This document shows, piece after piece, positions 1-12,309 of a stretch of 64,000 bases of DNA (position 1 is its first letter; every line of letters starts with the position of its first letter). This stretch comes from Amylostereum areolatum (lineage: Eukaryota; Basidiomycota; Agaricomycetes; Russulales; Stereaceae), in the NCBI GenBank assembly GCA_012932865.1, contig SAXG01000110.1, positions 1 through 64,000 on the forward strand, written 5' to 3'. The notes beneath the pieces were generated by a model. The model saw only the letters and a list, made by a program, of their open reading frames with translations. It did not search any database and was not told the DNA's origin. Both the position numbers and the translations under genes were made by a program.

Positions 1-381
1 ATTCATAATCGGCCCGGAGAAGCCACGATCGGATCACGGGAGACATTTTCGCCTCTCCCTCCACCGCGCGCTTCACCAGTCGTCTCCTTCGTCGTCCATG
101 CCGACTTATAGGTCTATTCTATGCTCTACGACAACTTGCCTCCTGTCCATCGCAACGCTCAAAGTCTACTGGTATCAAGGAATACCTCTGGGCCCAATTT
201 AAGAGCAATTACTTAACTTCTCTTTGATGAAGTCGCCCCCGCAACCAGCTCTCCTTGCCCTGAGGGAAGTGTTCCTTTTTTTCTGGGGGCTGGCCACCGA
301 TCTCAAACATCTGGTGACAGGTTTTTCGGAGTTTTTACTGAGGCGGGCCCATCAGGCGGTCGGGTCCACCAGGGTCCACCG

Positions 382-388
382 TATATAC
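382..388 (+). promoter_or_regulatory. TATA-like box upstream of P450
   Basis: A TATATA core lies about 55 bp before the P450 start codon, at a plausible position for a core promoter. Apart from this, positions 1-441 show no recognisable gene. Confidence 0.4.
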
Positions 389-441
389 ACGCTTGCTCTG
401 GGTCGCTTTTCTTTCACCATCGCCCTTGAACGAGCGACAAC

Positions 442-2352
442 ATGTCCTCGCTCATTGGTTCCCTCTTCTCAAACCTCATATACACCCTCGGTGTCGCTTT
501 CGTTCTTTACTTTGTCGTCAACGGCATATACCAAATCTTCCTGTCTCCTCTGCGTCATGTCCCTGGACCTTGGTATGCAGCCATCTCGGACGCTTGGCTG
601 ACATCGCATACTTTGCGCCTTCGACAGTGCAGGGCGATAGACGAGCTCTTCGAGGCGTACGGTCCCGTGGTTTGGCCCCAACAAAGTCGTATACAACGAT
701 GCCCCGACAAACAAGAAAGTCTACGCGAGTCCGAAGTTCAGTAAGAGCGTTTGGTACAAGGGGATTCAGACGTGCGTTCTTCTTGTTGTTGCGCTTTCCG
801 TTTACTCACCTCGCGGTGTATACTCTTAGAAACGACCGTGACCATGCGTAGGCTCGCATACTCTCCACCCCCTTCGTTAAGCTTACCTTTGCCGTTTAGG
901 ATGACAACATTGCCTCACGCCGACCATGCCCTTCGCCGGAAGAGCTTCGCATCTCACTATACCCCCACCAATCTTTCCCTCTTCCAGCCTGAGCTGCATA
1001 GCTTCGTTCTCAAAGTCGTCGATGTGCGTTAGTTCCCATGCATTGCGTCTTCTGCTGACCGCCACGGTAGATTCTTGAAGACAACGGTGGAAAGACGCCT
1101 GTAGATTGCTTGCACCTATTCCGCGAGATGCTCGTCGACATCGGTGCGGTAGTCGCGTTCGATTACAAGCTAGGTGCTCTGGAGGAAGCGTCCAAACACG
1201 GGGTGAACTATCTGGTCCGGGCGATCGACGACTTCCCCAAACTGGCCGTAATGGTACGTGCTGGGATAGTCTTGACCGCGCTTGTTGCTGACGGTGTCGT
1301 TCAGAGGACTCTTCTTCCCGTCTGGGCGTTTGACATGCTCTACAAAATCCCGAACCAACGCGTCCGCCTGTTCCTCGATTCGGATCGGATGATGGCGGTA
1401 TTCATCGGCGACCGCGTGCGGGAGACCCACGCAGAAATAGCCAACGCGGGAAAGCTGGACGAGGCTGAGAGGCTTCCTCTCGTGCATCGGCTCGTGCAGT
1501 ACCGTTTGCCATCAAACGAGCCGATGGACGATGGAGACATCATTGCGGAGCACATGGGTCATTGTGGGTGCATCCTTTTTACTGGCCGTTTTCGCTCATC
1601 TCCCCTTCTCTTGTAGCATCGCTGGTACCGATACAACTTCGACGTCCCTCGCATACCTCTTCTGGGAGCTTAGCCGCCGCCCGGACGTAGGGCGACAGCT
1701 CCGCGCCGAGTTGGATGCTGCGATGTTCGATGGGCGTCGCATTCCCGACATCGCCGCACTCCAAGACCTTCCCTATCTCAACGCCGTCATCAAAGAAAGT
1801 GCGTCGTTTATATTTCTATCCCTCCTTCCAGTGAGGTTAATCGGTCGTCTCTTGGAAGCGCTGCGCTTGTATGGCTCTGCCCCCAGCATACTCCCGCGCA
1901 TCGCACCCCAGGGCCCCTTCGACATCATGGGCCTCGACATCCCGGCCGGTACGGAGGTCGCCACACAAAGCTGGTCTATGCATCGCAATCCCGCCGTCTT
2001 CCCATCGCCCAACACATTTCTTCCTTCTCGTTGGCTCGACGCTTCGGAATCCGAACTTGCGGACATGAACCTCCATAGCATGCCCTTCGGATCGGGAATG
2101 CGCGTGTGCGGTGGACAGAACCTTGCCATGATGATGTTGCGTATTGGTACGGCAGCTTTGGCGCGGAATTTCGAGATCGTTGCGCCGAAGGAGACGACCG
2201 ACAGGAGCATGGATATGAGGGACAGCTTTGTGAGTGACTACCTCTAGGCGTACACCTGAATAAAACTGCTAATCGCTGGTGTACCCATGTAGGTGATCTT
2301 CCCGGCGGCGATGGGCTGTCGTTTGGCGTTTGTCCCGCGGACCACGGCGTAG
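442..2352 (+). CDS. Cytochrome P450 monooxygenase (one frame break)
   Basis: This is a membrane-anchored fungal class II P450, a haem-thiolate monooxygenase expected at the ER with CPR as electron donor. The N terminus has a hydrophobic anchor followed by PGPWYAA. Downstream exons give the I-helix AGTDTTS, the ExxR motif as KETLR across a splice junction, the PERF-like region, and the haem loop FGSGMRVCGG with its cysteine ligand. About eight exons can be followed, including an 18-nt microexon at 830-847, and the gene ends at FVPRTTA. The frame breaks once near 667-674: the reading frame before it encodes YGPVV and the one after it encodes GPNKVVYND. This fits a small indel in the conserved YGPVxRxGPNK segment. 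No intron of workable length fixes it, so this is either a recent pseudogene or a sequence error. The substrate cannot be told. Confidence 0.85.
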
Positions 2353-4002
2353 CTTGCTTGATGTCGATGAGCAGCAGACAACCTATGACATACTACGCAT
2401 TAATTCATTATCTATGTAGTGTGGAAGCTTTTAACTTCGTGTGTTCCGGTTCGTAGTTGTGACTTCGTTTACCGTCCGAAAACGCCTTTTCTCACGCACG
2501 CCGCACGGACCACCACTGCCGGCGCCGTGCTGTCTCGTGCTGTCCTCCGGTCCCGCACCAGTCCGCACCAGTCCGCACCAGGTCCGCACCACGCGATTGC
2601 CGCGTTGAATCGGGTTCACCCGTCAACCATTTCTCCAGGGAAGATTACAGGGTCGGGCGAGAAAAATCGATGAGGGTGACAAGCTCAAACGCTGCCAGAG
2701 GCTGCCGGTATACGCTGAACACGGCGACTTCGTAAAAGCGCGCGCGTGCTTCACTGTCCATGTCAACTTTGCGCCCTCGCTCATACGCATCCGCCAATCG
2801 CAATGTTTCATGTGCATTCATCAACAGCCCTGCCTTTCAGCGCACGTCGATGCACGGATGCACGCACTCCTTCCTTCTCCTCCCTAATATCAGGCTATCC
2901 GCGTATCTCCAGGGCATTTGGTCACGAAAAGCTAGGTACGATGGACAACCTAGATTGATGTATTCGATTCCAACGGCGACTCTCCGTGAGATGAGCGGCG
3001 GTAGAGGAGCGCTGCCCTCCTCCCTGGCACCTGCAGTAGCTGCCGTCGTTCCGCCTAATCTTCGCCTCGACTGACTGGACAAGGGCAAACTCGCCAATTC
3101 TATATTTGCCATCGGCGAGTCTTTTTCTCAGCGTCTCCTGGGCCTATCCTTCGCAAGTGAGCTCGGGGCGTTCTCTGGGTTAAAGACCCAACGACCAGTG
3201 GCAAATGTCTGTAACAACAACCGCAGGACTCGGGGTTTTTGAACGGGCACTCGGAATCCCGACGTTCGTATGCGCGCAATATCACCCTTTGATTCGCGAC
3301 TAATCCCATATTCTCAGCTCTATACAGTACTCGCAGAGATTCTAGCAGCTTTCCAGCGGTCGAAGATTGAATTGTTTGTAGTAAGAGTACGACATATTTC
3401 GGCAGGGCCCGGCGAATCGCGTTGAGCGGCGTCCCCTCAAATTTAAATCTCCAGGGACCCGCCGCTGTAAAGCACGGTCTGGAAGAGGGACCCCGCAACT
3501 GAACGCCAAATCCCCTCGAACGTTCTATCTTGGCACCCCGCAGTCTCGACCATATGTAATGAGGGCGACACCACTTACGGTTCATGCTTTCAATGGGGAT
3601 CAAGGTTAATTGCACTTGCAACGAGCACAACACATAGGTTGTTTTACGACGCACTGTAACCTTCTCCTGTAAGTACTCAGTGTGCTGTAGGCTCGACGCG
3701 CTGATCAGGTCCAGGCGTCGGGCATTTCACTTCGAGGACCGGGGTTCAGTCGCATTCATTCACTGTAATTTGCTTTAGCTTTCAGCACGTCAAACATGAC
3801 GACCACAGTGCGTCGGCATCTCCGTTGAGCCCATGCGACCCTAGCTTCTTTCAGGGCGGTCCTGTATCAGACACGATTACTTATATGCCCTACAGCTCAT
3901 GCGGTCTGTTGTCTGCCAGTTTCCCATTCCCGGTCGCAGCGGTTCCCGAATCGCACCCCACCACTCGCCAGGTTTAGTGGACGTTCGCTTGAATTCGAGA
4001 CC
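2353..4002. other. Intergenic, no gene recognised
   Basis: Open frames here, including a 184-codon one on the minus strand at 3100-3654, have no recognisable domains, signal peptide or splice structure. A short 10-bp direct repeat lies at 2553-2591. Confidence 0.5.
2553..2591. repeat. 10-bp direct repeat CCGCACCAGT, 3-4 copies
   Basis: CCGCACCA recurs at 10-bp spacing starting at 2553, 2563 and 2573, with a fourth copy shifted by 1 bp. It is a minor low-copy tandem repeat. Confidence 0.8.
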
Positions 4003-5851
4003 ATGTCGGACCCCGCAGAACTCCAAAAACTCGTCAATCGGGCGAAGTACTTCATCTTCGTGTGCGCTTCCCCCAGTTTTCGTTCTCCGCGACCCGCTAA
4101 CGTCGAGCCTGGATACGCGCAGAACTCAAATCCATTTCTGCAGTAAGTTCTGTCATCCACTTTGTTTGGTTCTTCTCTTACGGAGGACTTGGGGTGACGT
4201 GCAGGCATGTGTACGTATTCGTGGATATCATCGTCGTTCTATTCGCTGAGGTTTCCCGGTCTCATAGCTATTGTGGTCTGGGATTGGATTACGAGCTTGA
4301 AGAGGGAGAGGACCCATGTATGTCATCTCTTGCGACTGGCGATGAAGCCTCATTTATTGATAGCCTGGCCACCCTAGATCTGGAAAGCGCGGTGGACGAC
4401 CGTGAAAGGTCTTTACCTTTTTTGTAGGTGAGTCGTGTTTATGCATGTTTCTATCGGCGCATACGATGACAAAAACAGGTACTGGGTCTTGTGCATAATA
4501 CCTTATCTTCTGTGGTGCTTCACTGTCGACCACACGTTGAAACGTGCCAACGCATCTTCAGGTGCGTGGCTGGTTAGTAACGGCGCTCGATACAGGATTG
4601 CTGAATATAGGCTTTCCGTCAGTCGCCCATTGGGATCGCGATGTGGAATCAGGCTGCTGTTGAAGGTGCGTCCGTCCGAGAGCTGGTGAAGATACCGAGA
4701 CTTACACTGTTCTTCAACACCGTCATAAGCGATCCTCCTCTTGCGAACTTATGCATTCTTCAACCGCAACAAATATGTCCTCGTAGGCTTGCTGGGCAAT
4801 GCTTGCAGGGGGTCCTTACCTATCAGCTCGATGTCATCATCCAGCACATGTTCCGTACGTCCTCCAAGTGGCTCTCCGTCCGAGAGAACGTTGACCCACT
4901 CGCGTCTGTAGCCCTCGCTTTCATTGAAGGTGTAAGTCTCTTTTTCCCCTCCGTGTATTGGCATGCCGACGTGCTAATATTTCATAAAATCATAAAGGAT
5001 ACGGGCCCGTGCTTCCCAGATCTCAGGAAGGGGAGGCTCATATTCTCGGTATGTCAGCAGAGCTCTGTCTTCCGTAATCCACTGAAGATGAACATTACTC
5101 TCAGGGTTCTTCGTGAGTCGACGTCCCTCCGTCCAGTTGATCATTTTTTCGAGCTTGCTTCCAGGTTGCGCCCTTGGCCTTCGACAGCATTATCACCATT
5201 ATGACGGTCGGGAAAGCCGTTTTTATGCGTACGGCGCCACGGAGCGAGCAGCCATATCATTCAAGTCTTTTTGCGCGAGGGCCCTGTTCTATTACCTCCT
5301 TATTTCGATCGTAAACTTGGTATGTACTTCATCGGTTCACGTCCTGCAAAAGCTGATCTGTCTCTCCTGTAGATCAACGGTATCTTCTACTTCCAGTGAG
5401 TCGTTAACAAGCAACATGCCCGCCACAAATGCTAAGTGGCCTCGCAGACCGGAAGCTGACATGTCAGCGATCATGATTCCCTTGACGGTCATGCTCGGGC
5501 CCCATCCTCGCCTGCCGCCTTGTGAGTACCTTGCCTACTTCCTTGGCTCTCATCCTGCCGGCGCTAACCACTCCCATCTCAATATCCTCGACATTCGTGA
5601 ACGCGCCACCGATCCAGTCATCACTGCAAAGCATCTCGGCCGCTAGCAGCGGAAGCCGGCGCGTCGTTCAGCTTAACAAGCACCGAAATAACCCGGGCGC
5701 TCTCTCGTACGATGCCGGGAACATAGGTGTGGCGACGGAGATCGAGCTCGGCGACGTGGACACAAAACTCGGAGGGTCCTATCGCTCGTACGATCTGGGA
5801 AGTTCGAACGGGATTAGAGTGGATATTGAGCGTGGGGTGGAGGTGCGATAA
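4003..5851 (+). CDS. DUF6533-like multi-pass membrane protein
   Basis: The start MSDPAELQKLVNRAKYF and a later exon reading IVVWDWITSLKRE match the DUF6533 pattern common in Agaricomycetes, in which an N-terminal helix contains W/YDWxxxLxRE and is followed by about six more membrane helices. Further hydrophobic segments follow (IIPYLLWCFTV; LFYYLLISIVNL). They precede a segment reading SNMPATNAKWPRR, like the family's last helices, and a polar tail ending GVEVR. Many short exons are implied and several junctions are not resolved, so the coordinates mark the outer limits of the gene. The function of the family is unknown; it is sometimes compared to seven-helix receptors, which is inference only. 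Confidence 0.6.
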
Positions 5852-6244
5852 AGCGGTCAGTAGGCTGAGCTTTGTCGTCTTGACTTTTGTCGCTTTTTCA
5901 TTACTGTGTATGTATGAACACGCAACAGCAATTACTATTAGATGCTGCACCACTAGCTGCTTGTATCACTTCTCCGTCCGGAAACATCTCATTTATCTCC
6001 TCGCACTAACCCTAGCTTTCCCTCAAATCTACCCATCCAACTGTCCCTTTTGGTCGATGAACCCGGGAAACGGAAAGGGACGTGGTTCATACGCGCCTGG
6101 GGGAAAAGTGGAAGACGATTCTTCTCCGGCTGGCCCATAGATAGTCAGACGCCGGACATGCATAAAGTGCGGGGCTATGTAGTCTCTCGTAGCCACGCTT
6201 CCGGGATAAGTATGATCACGCCTGCCAATACACTGCTCGTCCCG

Positions 6245-6559
6245 TCATTGTGTACGCGCAGGAGGCGGATGCAATGTAGATGCAAAGCGGACAGTGCGCA
6301 CGTCCTGGAAGGGATGGGCCCGCGGAAGGCGTAGATGGAGGACAAGGAGGACTTCGAACGCTCCAAATGGGCGACGATGCATTTTGTCCAGCAGAGCGAT
6401 ATTTTTCGACCATAGAACGCTGCACTCCAAGGTGATTGTGCGCCAGTGTCGGCACACATGCGATACGCGGAGCATCATGGCTGCTAGCTCGTCTTTATTT
6501 GCCATGAGAGACGAGAAGATGTGTAGAGGAATCTCGACGGGGAGGCGCGATATGGGCAC
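6245..6559 (-). pseudogene. Truncated F-box protein
   Basis: The first 60 residues form an F-box (ISRLPVEIPLHIFSSL, then VSHVCRHWRTITLECSVLWS). In intact family members this recruits the protein to Skp1 in an SCF ubiquitin ligase. The reading frame stops at 104 residues with no leucine-rich substrate-binding region, whereas basidiomycete relatives usually exceed 400 residues. A full-length F-box gene lies immediately downstream on the same strand, so this looks like a decayed tandem copy. A very short real gene or an unresolved intron cannot be excluded. Confidence 0.6.
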
Positions 6560-6980
6560 GATGATAGGAGGGGATTCGCAAGCTGCTGTTCGTCGTCCAT
6601 TTAGTGGAGTTGACGGCGATCATAAAGCGCGCAATTGTAGGGCTGAGGCCACGTGCTAACCGGCGTTGGTCGGCATAGCCCGTGCCGGCCCCCGGCTTCA
6701 TCGGCACCGGAATATTCCCCTTCGAGTTTTCTGGCGCCGTCCGGTGTCCCAGAGTGAAGAGTGATGTATTCCGGTAAATAATTACAACGGTGCCATGTCT
6801 ATGCAAATAATTATCGTACAATCTACGTGAGCCATGCGTGTGTGGGCATAATAAAACCTCGAGAACGTAGGGAAGAAAGCGACGGGATATCCGATGTAAG
6901 TCATGGTACAATGAGAGCAGAAAAGTGAAAAGATACGGAGACAGTGTCCTCCTCACACCCAGCGTACGCATACGCGAACC

Positions 6981-8651
6981 CTAAACCACCTCCAAACCAC
7001 CCTCGCCGAGCGCCTCCTCCAATGCCTCCATCGTGTCTGGCGACGTGCCGTTGCTCACCGCAACGCGGAGGGGACGACGCTGCCGCCGCATGCCCTCTGC
7101 AAACGCCGTCGCGCAGGGCTTCTCTAACTCGACGTCGTGCAGCACGAGGCGCTGCAACCGGGGAAACGGGACGATGCACCGACCCGAAAATCCAGCGGGA
7201 AGGATGAGCATCGAGATAAGCGCACGCGCGCCGCCTCGCGCCGCCTCGATGCGTTCGATGCTCGCCTGCTCGAGGAGACCTGCAAGCCAACCGGGGTCCT
7301 GATCGAGCTCCTCTGCCGGGCCTAAGGTCAACGCACGAAGGGTCTTGCAGACCGGGAGGCTGGAAAGGAGCGTGGACAGCGTGCACGGCACGTCGACGGG
7401 GGCTTCCTTCGGCCCACCGGTCAGGGTGATCTGGACGCGGGGCGGGAGCAACGCGCGTTGTATGCCCATTTGCGCACGTTCGTCTGCGCCGAGGATAAGC
7501 TCGAGCTCCCTCATCACTCCTGCCTTCTTCCCGTTCTGCACGGTGAGCATGTCGAACGACGCGCTCGCCGCGTCGGCGGAGGAGAAGTGTTCGCGGAGGG
7601 CAGATGTGACGTGCACTGCATCAGCGCAGACGGCCGTCATCGGGGCAGGACTGGGCGTGCCCTGCACCTTGAGGCTGATCTCGGCCGAGCAGGGAAATTG
7701 GAGCAGGCGGAGGAACTTCGCGACCGACTTGGCGTACTGGCTAACGTGCAGATAGCGCAGACACGGGAGGACAACGGGTGCGATGTCCTGCTTATCGCCA
7801 AGCTCGTCGGAGGGGATGTTGCAGGCAATGATGGTGAGATCGAGGAGGGCGGGAAGGGCGCGAAGCGCGTCCATGAAGCTGTCAACGATGGTCAATGTGA
7901 TCCTCAGGGACGTCACAGTGGAAGAGAAGAGGGGGGACGAAGGGGAAAGGTCCGCGTTGAAGAGAGTCAGGCCGCGGAGCTGCGTGGGCGTGGTCTTCCC
8001 GAACATCGCCACCGGGATCTCCTCTGCCCGGTCGCACACGAACGTGAAGTTCTCGAGGGATGGGGCGGGGTTAGAGCAGAGTAAATGATAGACCCAACGC
8101 ATGTGCCAACCCATTTCGAGGTCGAGATGAATGAGACGTATGCGCGGCATGACGTCGGCGGTGAAGACGAACTCCATGTTCTGCAGAGTTAGCAGCCCTT
8201 CTTGATTCCGCTGCCGGCCGTAAACGGAAAGGAGAGTGGCCCCCGCCCGTTGAATGTAGGTCTTCACAAGATCGTTCGACCAACCGAGCACGAACCGAGA
8301 CCAAAGCAGATGAAAATCCAGGGTGATGAAGCGCCAGCGTCTGGACACCCACGACAGCGTGACCGCCTCTTTAGAGCGGTCAGGAGTATTGATATAATCT
8401 AGGTGCTCTCCGAGACAGAGCAAGGAGAAGATTTCAGCAATATTCTCCACGGGGAGTCGAGACGTGTAATCAAGCGCCATGGTCCTCGGTGTTGACGGTG
8501 GAGCAGACGAAACAGTATCCTGAGACAGATCAGAAGGAGGAAAGTGAGGAGTAGGGTGGTGGCTCACCATGGTCCCCGATGGCGACGGAAGGAGCAGGTG
8601 TGGGGCGGCCATTGTTAGACAGAGGTCGGATGACGTCCCGGGAGCTGTCAT
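6981..8651 (-). CDS. F-box/leucine-rich-repeat-like protein
   Basis: This is a single 556-residue frame. After a low-complexity leader, residues around 58-120 form an F-box (SRLPVENIAEIFSLL, then SWVSRRWRFITLDFHLLWSRF). The rest has the irregular leucine-rich pattern of fungal F-box proteins (for example LRGLTLFNADLS and LRYLHVSQYAK). The expected role is a substrate adaptor of an SCF E3 ubiquitin ligase; the substrate is unknown. An internal ATG at the LDYTSRLP segment (8480) is an alternative start that would remove the poorly conserved leader. It is a tandem neighbour of a truncated F-box copy on the same strand. Confidence 0.85.
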   Translation of the reverse strand: MTAPGTSSDLCLTMAAPHLLLPSPSGTMVSHHPTPHFPPSDLSQDTVSSAPPSTPRTMALDYTSRLPVENIAEIFSLLCLGEHLDYINTPDRSKEAVTLSWVSRRWRFITLDFHLLWSRFVLGWSNDLVKTYIQRAGATLLSVYGRQRNQEGLLTLQNMEFVFTADVMPRIRLIHLDLEMGWHMRWVYHLLCSNPAPSLENFTFVCDRAEEIPVAMFGKTTPTQLRGLTLFNADLSPSSPLFSSTVTSLRITLTIVDSFMDALRALPALLDLTIIACNIPSDELGDKQDIAPVVLPCLRYLHVSQYAKSVAKFLRLLQFPCSAEISLKVQGTPSPAPMTAVCADAVHVTSALREHFSSADAASASFDMLTVQNGKKAGVMRELELILGADERAQMGIQRALLPPRVQITLTGGPKEAPVDVPCTLSTLLSSLPVCKTLRALTLGPAEELDQDPGWLAGLLEQASIERIEAARGGARALISMLILPAGFSGRCIVPFPRLQRLVLHDVELEKPCATAFAEGMRRQRRPLRVAVSNGTSPDTMEALEEALGEGGLEVV

Positions 8652-9353
8652 AGGATCCGTCGGTGGTGCTCAGAGTATCTGGGCTGGATCACGCACCAGA
8701 AAACATATACTCACGGCGATGACACCTTCGATACAAAAACACGCGGTTACAAGCTGGGGTACGCGTTGGTTATCTGAGACACGTGTGGGGACTTCTTGGT
8801 CCCGCGTTAGGATGCAGACTAGATGCACTGGATCATGGGCAACGTACAGAAGCGGTATTTCGTCGACCTGAAGGACAAGAGCGTGGAGCAGCGGGGGGAA
8901 GGAAGGCGAGGATCAGTGCCTTCCGAGTGTGGGGAACCTGGAGAAGGCGAGAAGATGGGGGTTGGGGAAAAGGCGGGGAGAGACGCGAGCCGGAGTCTAC
9001 TTGGTGCGGGGAAATTTATTATTGTTTATTTGTACTGACCTTCATTTCAATTTGTAGTCACAGGGCCGATCATTGTTCTGCACGTGACCGTGTACTACAA
9101 GTACACTTTCAAGAAGAACATCGACGTTGAACGTTGAACGTTAAACGTTGAACGGTCAACCCAGGGGACGCAGAGGAGGCATATCTAGTACAGGGGAACG
9201 ACACACACCCATTATGGACCGTTTGGTGGGCATGATTTAAGTCCCGTAAGACTGAGACCTGCACAAGTATATCTTAGTGCTCGTCTTTGCGCGATATTAC
9301 AACCACTTCGACAGCCTGGTCGCCTTCTGGCTCTTTGCCTAGATCTAGGCATG
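8652..9353. other. Intergenic, no gene recognised
   Basis: This stretch contains the upstream region of the F-box gene and the 3' flank of the DUF6535 gene. The only structure seen is a short ACGTTGAA-type tandem repeat at 9124-9155. Confidence 0.5.
9124..9155. repeat. 8-bp tandem repeat ACGTTGAA, about 4 copies
   Basis: ACGTTGA recurs four times at 7-9 bp spacing, one copy reading ACGTTAA. It lies in an intergenic region. Confidence 0.7.
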
Positions 9354-11858
9354 TCAAAAAACGAGAGGTTTTGGATTCCTGTCCGTAAACTGACCTTTTT
9401 TTTCATCCTCCGGGACCGACGCGGGCCTACTAGTAGTCGGCAAAGCGTGAGGTAAACCGCTCGTGATACTACCCGAGAGGCATGAGCCCTGTTGTGCGCC
9501 GGAACACCGGCTGCGTACGGAGGCATCCTCCCCACCACTGTACATCTCGTCCTCATCGCTCGATGCGTATGGAGAATCGTTTCCGGCCTCGTCCGCAGCT
9601 GCGCTCTCGACGGAGTCCATCCCCGCAAGAGTGAGATCTGGAAAGGAAAATGTGGGTGTTTGGGAGATATCGAGGGATGCGTGTCTCTGCGAGTGAGCTG
9701 GGCGTAAGATGATGTCCGCAATGGGCTTCAGGCGATGGAAGAGCGTCTTCGTCACCTCGCGCTGGATGTCCCGTCGTGCGGCCCGCCCCTGCGCATGGTG
9801 CCGCGCGACGTCCGTCCACAGGTTTGCAAATGCTGTCACACCGTCCTCTGCTAGGATGCCGTTCTCCGCTACGTGAGCGGTGCGAAATGCAGTGGCGAGC
9901 ATGTTGATGGTGTCAAAAACGATCACTATTTCGTCGTTTGCGATGGGCGCACGCCGCCGCAAGAGGGTCCAGATGTGGTGCACGAAGCTGATGAGGTTGT
10001 CTAGGAATCCCAAGCGGCGAATCAATCGAGTCGTGTACGCGTTCCCATTTTGGTGGCCCAACCGCGACGACGGGGATGTCCAGCGAAACTTGGAGTCTTT
10101 GTACCGGAGCTTTCCCCAGTTCCATACCCGCCCCGTCGGATCGCTCAAGCTGTGTTCTAAGATGACGGATATGAAATCCAAGGAGAGGGGATGGATCGAC
10201 GAGTTATCAGAATTTCTGCCGTCTGCTAGGAGAGCGTGCATTAGTACACTTCGACATCGTGCAACCGTACACGCGGCGGAAATGGCGATGGAAGGGTTTG
10301 CATCCGTGCAGAGCCCTTGCGCCGCGCGTGCTATTGGGACGTAAATAGCTGTAGGAGAGTATACAGCGTCTCTGCGCCACCCTTGCGAGATCAGATGTCC
10401 TCCTGTGGGAATTTTATTCTTCAGTCCGCCATCTCTGAAGATACGCAGAAGGACCGATGATCCCGCGACATGGCCAAGCAAGCCATGGTACGCATCCAGA
10501 ACAACTTGGGCGCGGCGCGTTCTGAGGCTCAGCGGGAGCGAAGGGATCGGATGGTCTGCCGGTTGACTCCGGCACGATTCGAGAAGGCTGTGGATATTGT
10601 TTACGAGTGATTTGTCTTGGAGGAGGTAAAAGACGACGGGGGGGCCTTGTCCACCAATAATCGGGCTGCGTAGGAAATCTAGAACGCCCGCGAGGAACTC
10701 CTCCACCTCCCACTGCTCATCGAGCATCTTGAGTGTCAGACGCAGCGCGTACTGGATCTTTGGAACAGAGGGCGATGCGGACAGTGCTTCCAGCGTGTGT
10801 GTCCGTGTACCAAAGGTGGAGCGCAACGCAGCTTTGAAGCGATCCAAGGACGCGTGGCGACGGAGCCAGATACGGAAGTCCCACCAGGATCGAATGGACT
10901 TGCAGACAATCTTTCCGATGAGTTGCGTGAAGCAAAGCACCCACCAGCCAAGGGTAAACGCCAACACGGCAAAGAAGCGAAGGAGAGACGTGAGGGGTGT
11001 GTCGTACGGCGCTGTGGGGTAGAAGAAAGGAAAAACGCTCAACACGAGGTACACGGTCACGCTGACCCCGACGAAGGGGAAGGAATGCGCGGGTCACATC
11101 GGGACTGATCACGAACAAAAACTCGATCAATCCGGTGACAAACAAGAAACATCGCGACGTGGAGCAGTCCAATGATGAGCTCGACCGCGCCTTCGATCCG
11201 AAACGTCTTCATTCCGTGGTAAAGATGAATGTGCACTGGTCCACGCTTGTGCGGTGAACCACGCCGACGAGCAGCACGGAGGTAGCGACGCGACCACTGT
11301 TGCATGAGAGTGGCGGCGAGTGCCACGGACAAACTAAGGAAGAGACTGATGAATTGAACCAGAGCGTGTTAACGCGAATCGCTGAGGTAGGGGGGGTGGA
11401 AAGGCGGTGGAGATGCAGGGATGGCCCTTGTTCCGTTCGAGAGAGAACCGATTTGGCCGGATATTCCACTGAGGAGGGAGACGACTTCGTCTCTGGAATC
11501 GGGGAGGAGGTTCTTGTATCCTTCGATAATGAACGCTGCAACGGTTGCTGCAAACAGACCCGTCTTTCGGGGGTGGGAATCAGCGGAAGGGGAGGAAAAG
11601 GTGATTGAGACCCACGAAGATGAGCACTCCGTCCGCATCACCTTTCAAAGTGGCCACCATTTCGTCGTCCTTCTTGTCCGCATCCTTGAGATATATGGCC
11701 CAGAGTTTGTCTGCAGGGTCGTTGTATGTCGTCTCTATATGCACAAGGTCATACACGATGCATATGCGAGATGTATAGCCCTCCTGACCTTGTACAGGGC
11801 TTGCGTGACGACGCCCGAGGATTTGAGGCTGCGTAAGACGAAAGCTACCTGTATACAT
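9354..11858 (-). pseudogene. DUF6535-domain membrane protein with two frame breaks
   Basis: The N-terminal exon ends in KGDADGVLIF and splices to TGLFAATVAAFIIEGYKNLLPDS. The segments RVNTLWFNSSVSSL, LMQQWSRRYLR and GLIEFLF follow. This is the DUF6535 signature of Agaricomycete membrane proteins with four helices near the N terminus. A long uncharacterised C-terminal region of about 560 residues runs to 9354. Two single-base insertions break the frame, near 11,150 (TTT where TT is expected) and near 11,090 (CCCC where CCC is expected). On both sides the family pattern continues in a shifted frame. Both lie in homopolymers, so sequencing error is as likely as real decay. The true start, possibly in an upstream exon around 12.0 kb, is unresolved. 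Function is unknown. Confidence 0.65.
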
Positions 11859-12309
11859 TGTTAGTACTAGTGAATATGGCTGTAGATAGAATAAGTTTCA
11901 TGGCTCGACTGACCACTACTCATGTGATTATATCGGAAAAATCGTGCGGTAATAACTTGGGAGGTAGGAGGACAGGACAGGTTGAGATACGTACGGGATG
12001 GAACGGCGAAGGGATCAGAATTGAACTGGATGAGCGGAAGGCGGACCGACGCTCCCGGGCACGTGCCCGACGTTCTTCTTCCGCGTCATGTCGTATGACT
12101 CGTAATGCAAGGCGAAGCTTGAAGTTGTACTTTTCGTGCGTATGGACACGCATCACATCGTCTAGTAGATATACATTGCATTTGAACTACGCATCGTCAC
12201 CATCCCACCGCGATCTCCAAAAAGCATTCGAAATCCCGAACACAAACCTCCCAATGAGCACTTCCGACCACACACTCATCGTCACCCTCATGATCATCGT
12301 CACTCGCGT

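Noticed and set aside
3100..3654. A 184-codon minus-strand frame
   Set aside because: No domain, signal or introns, and amino-acid composition like random sequence.
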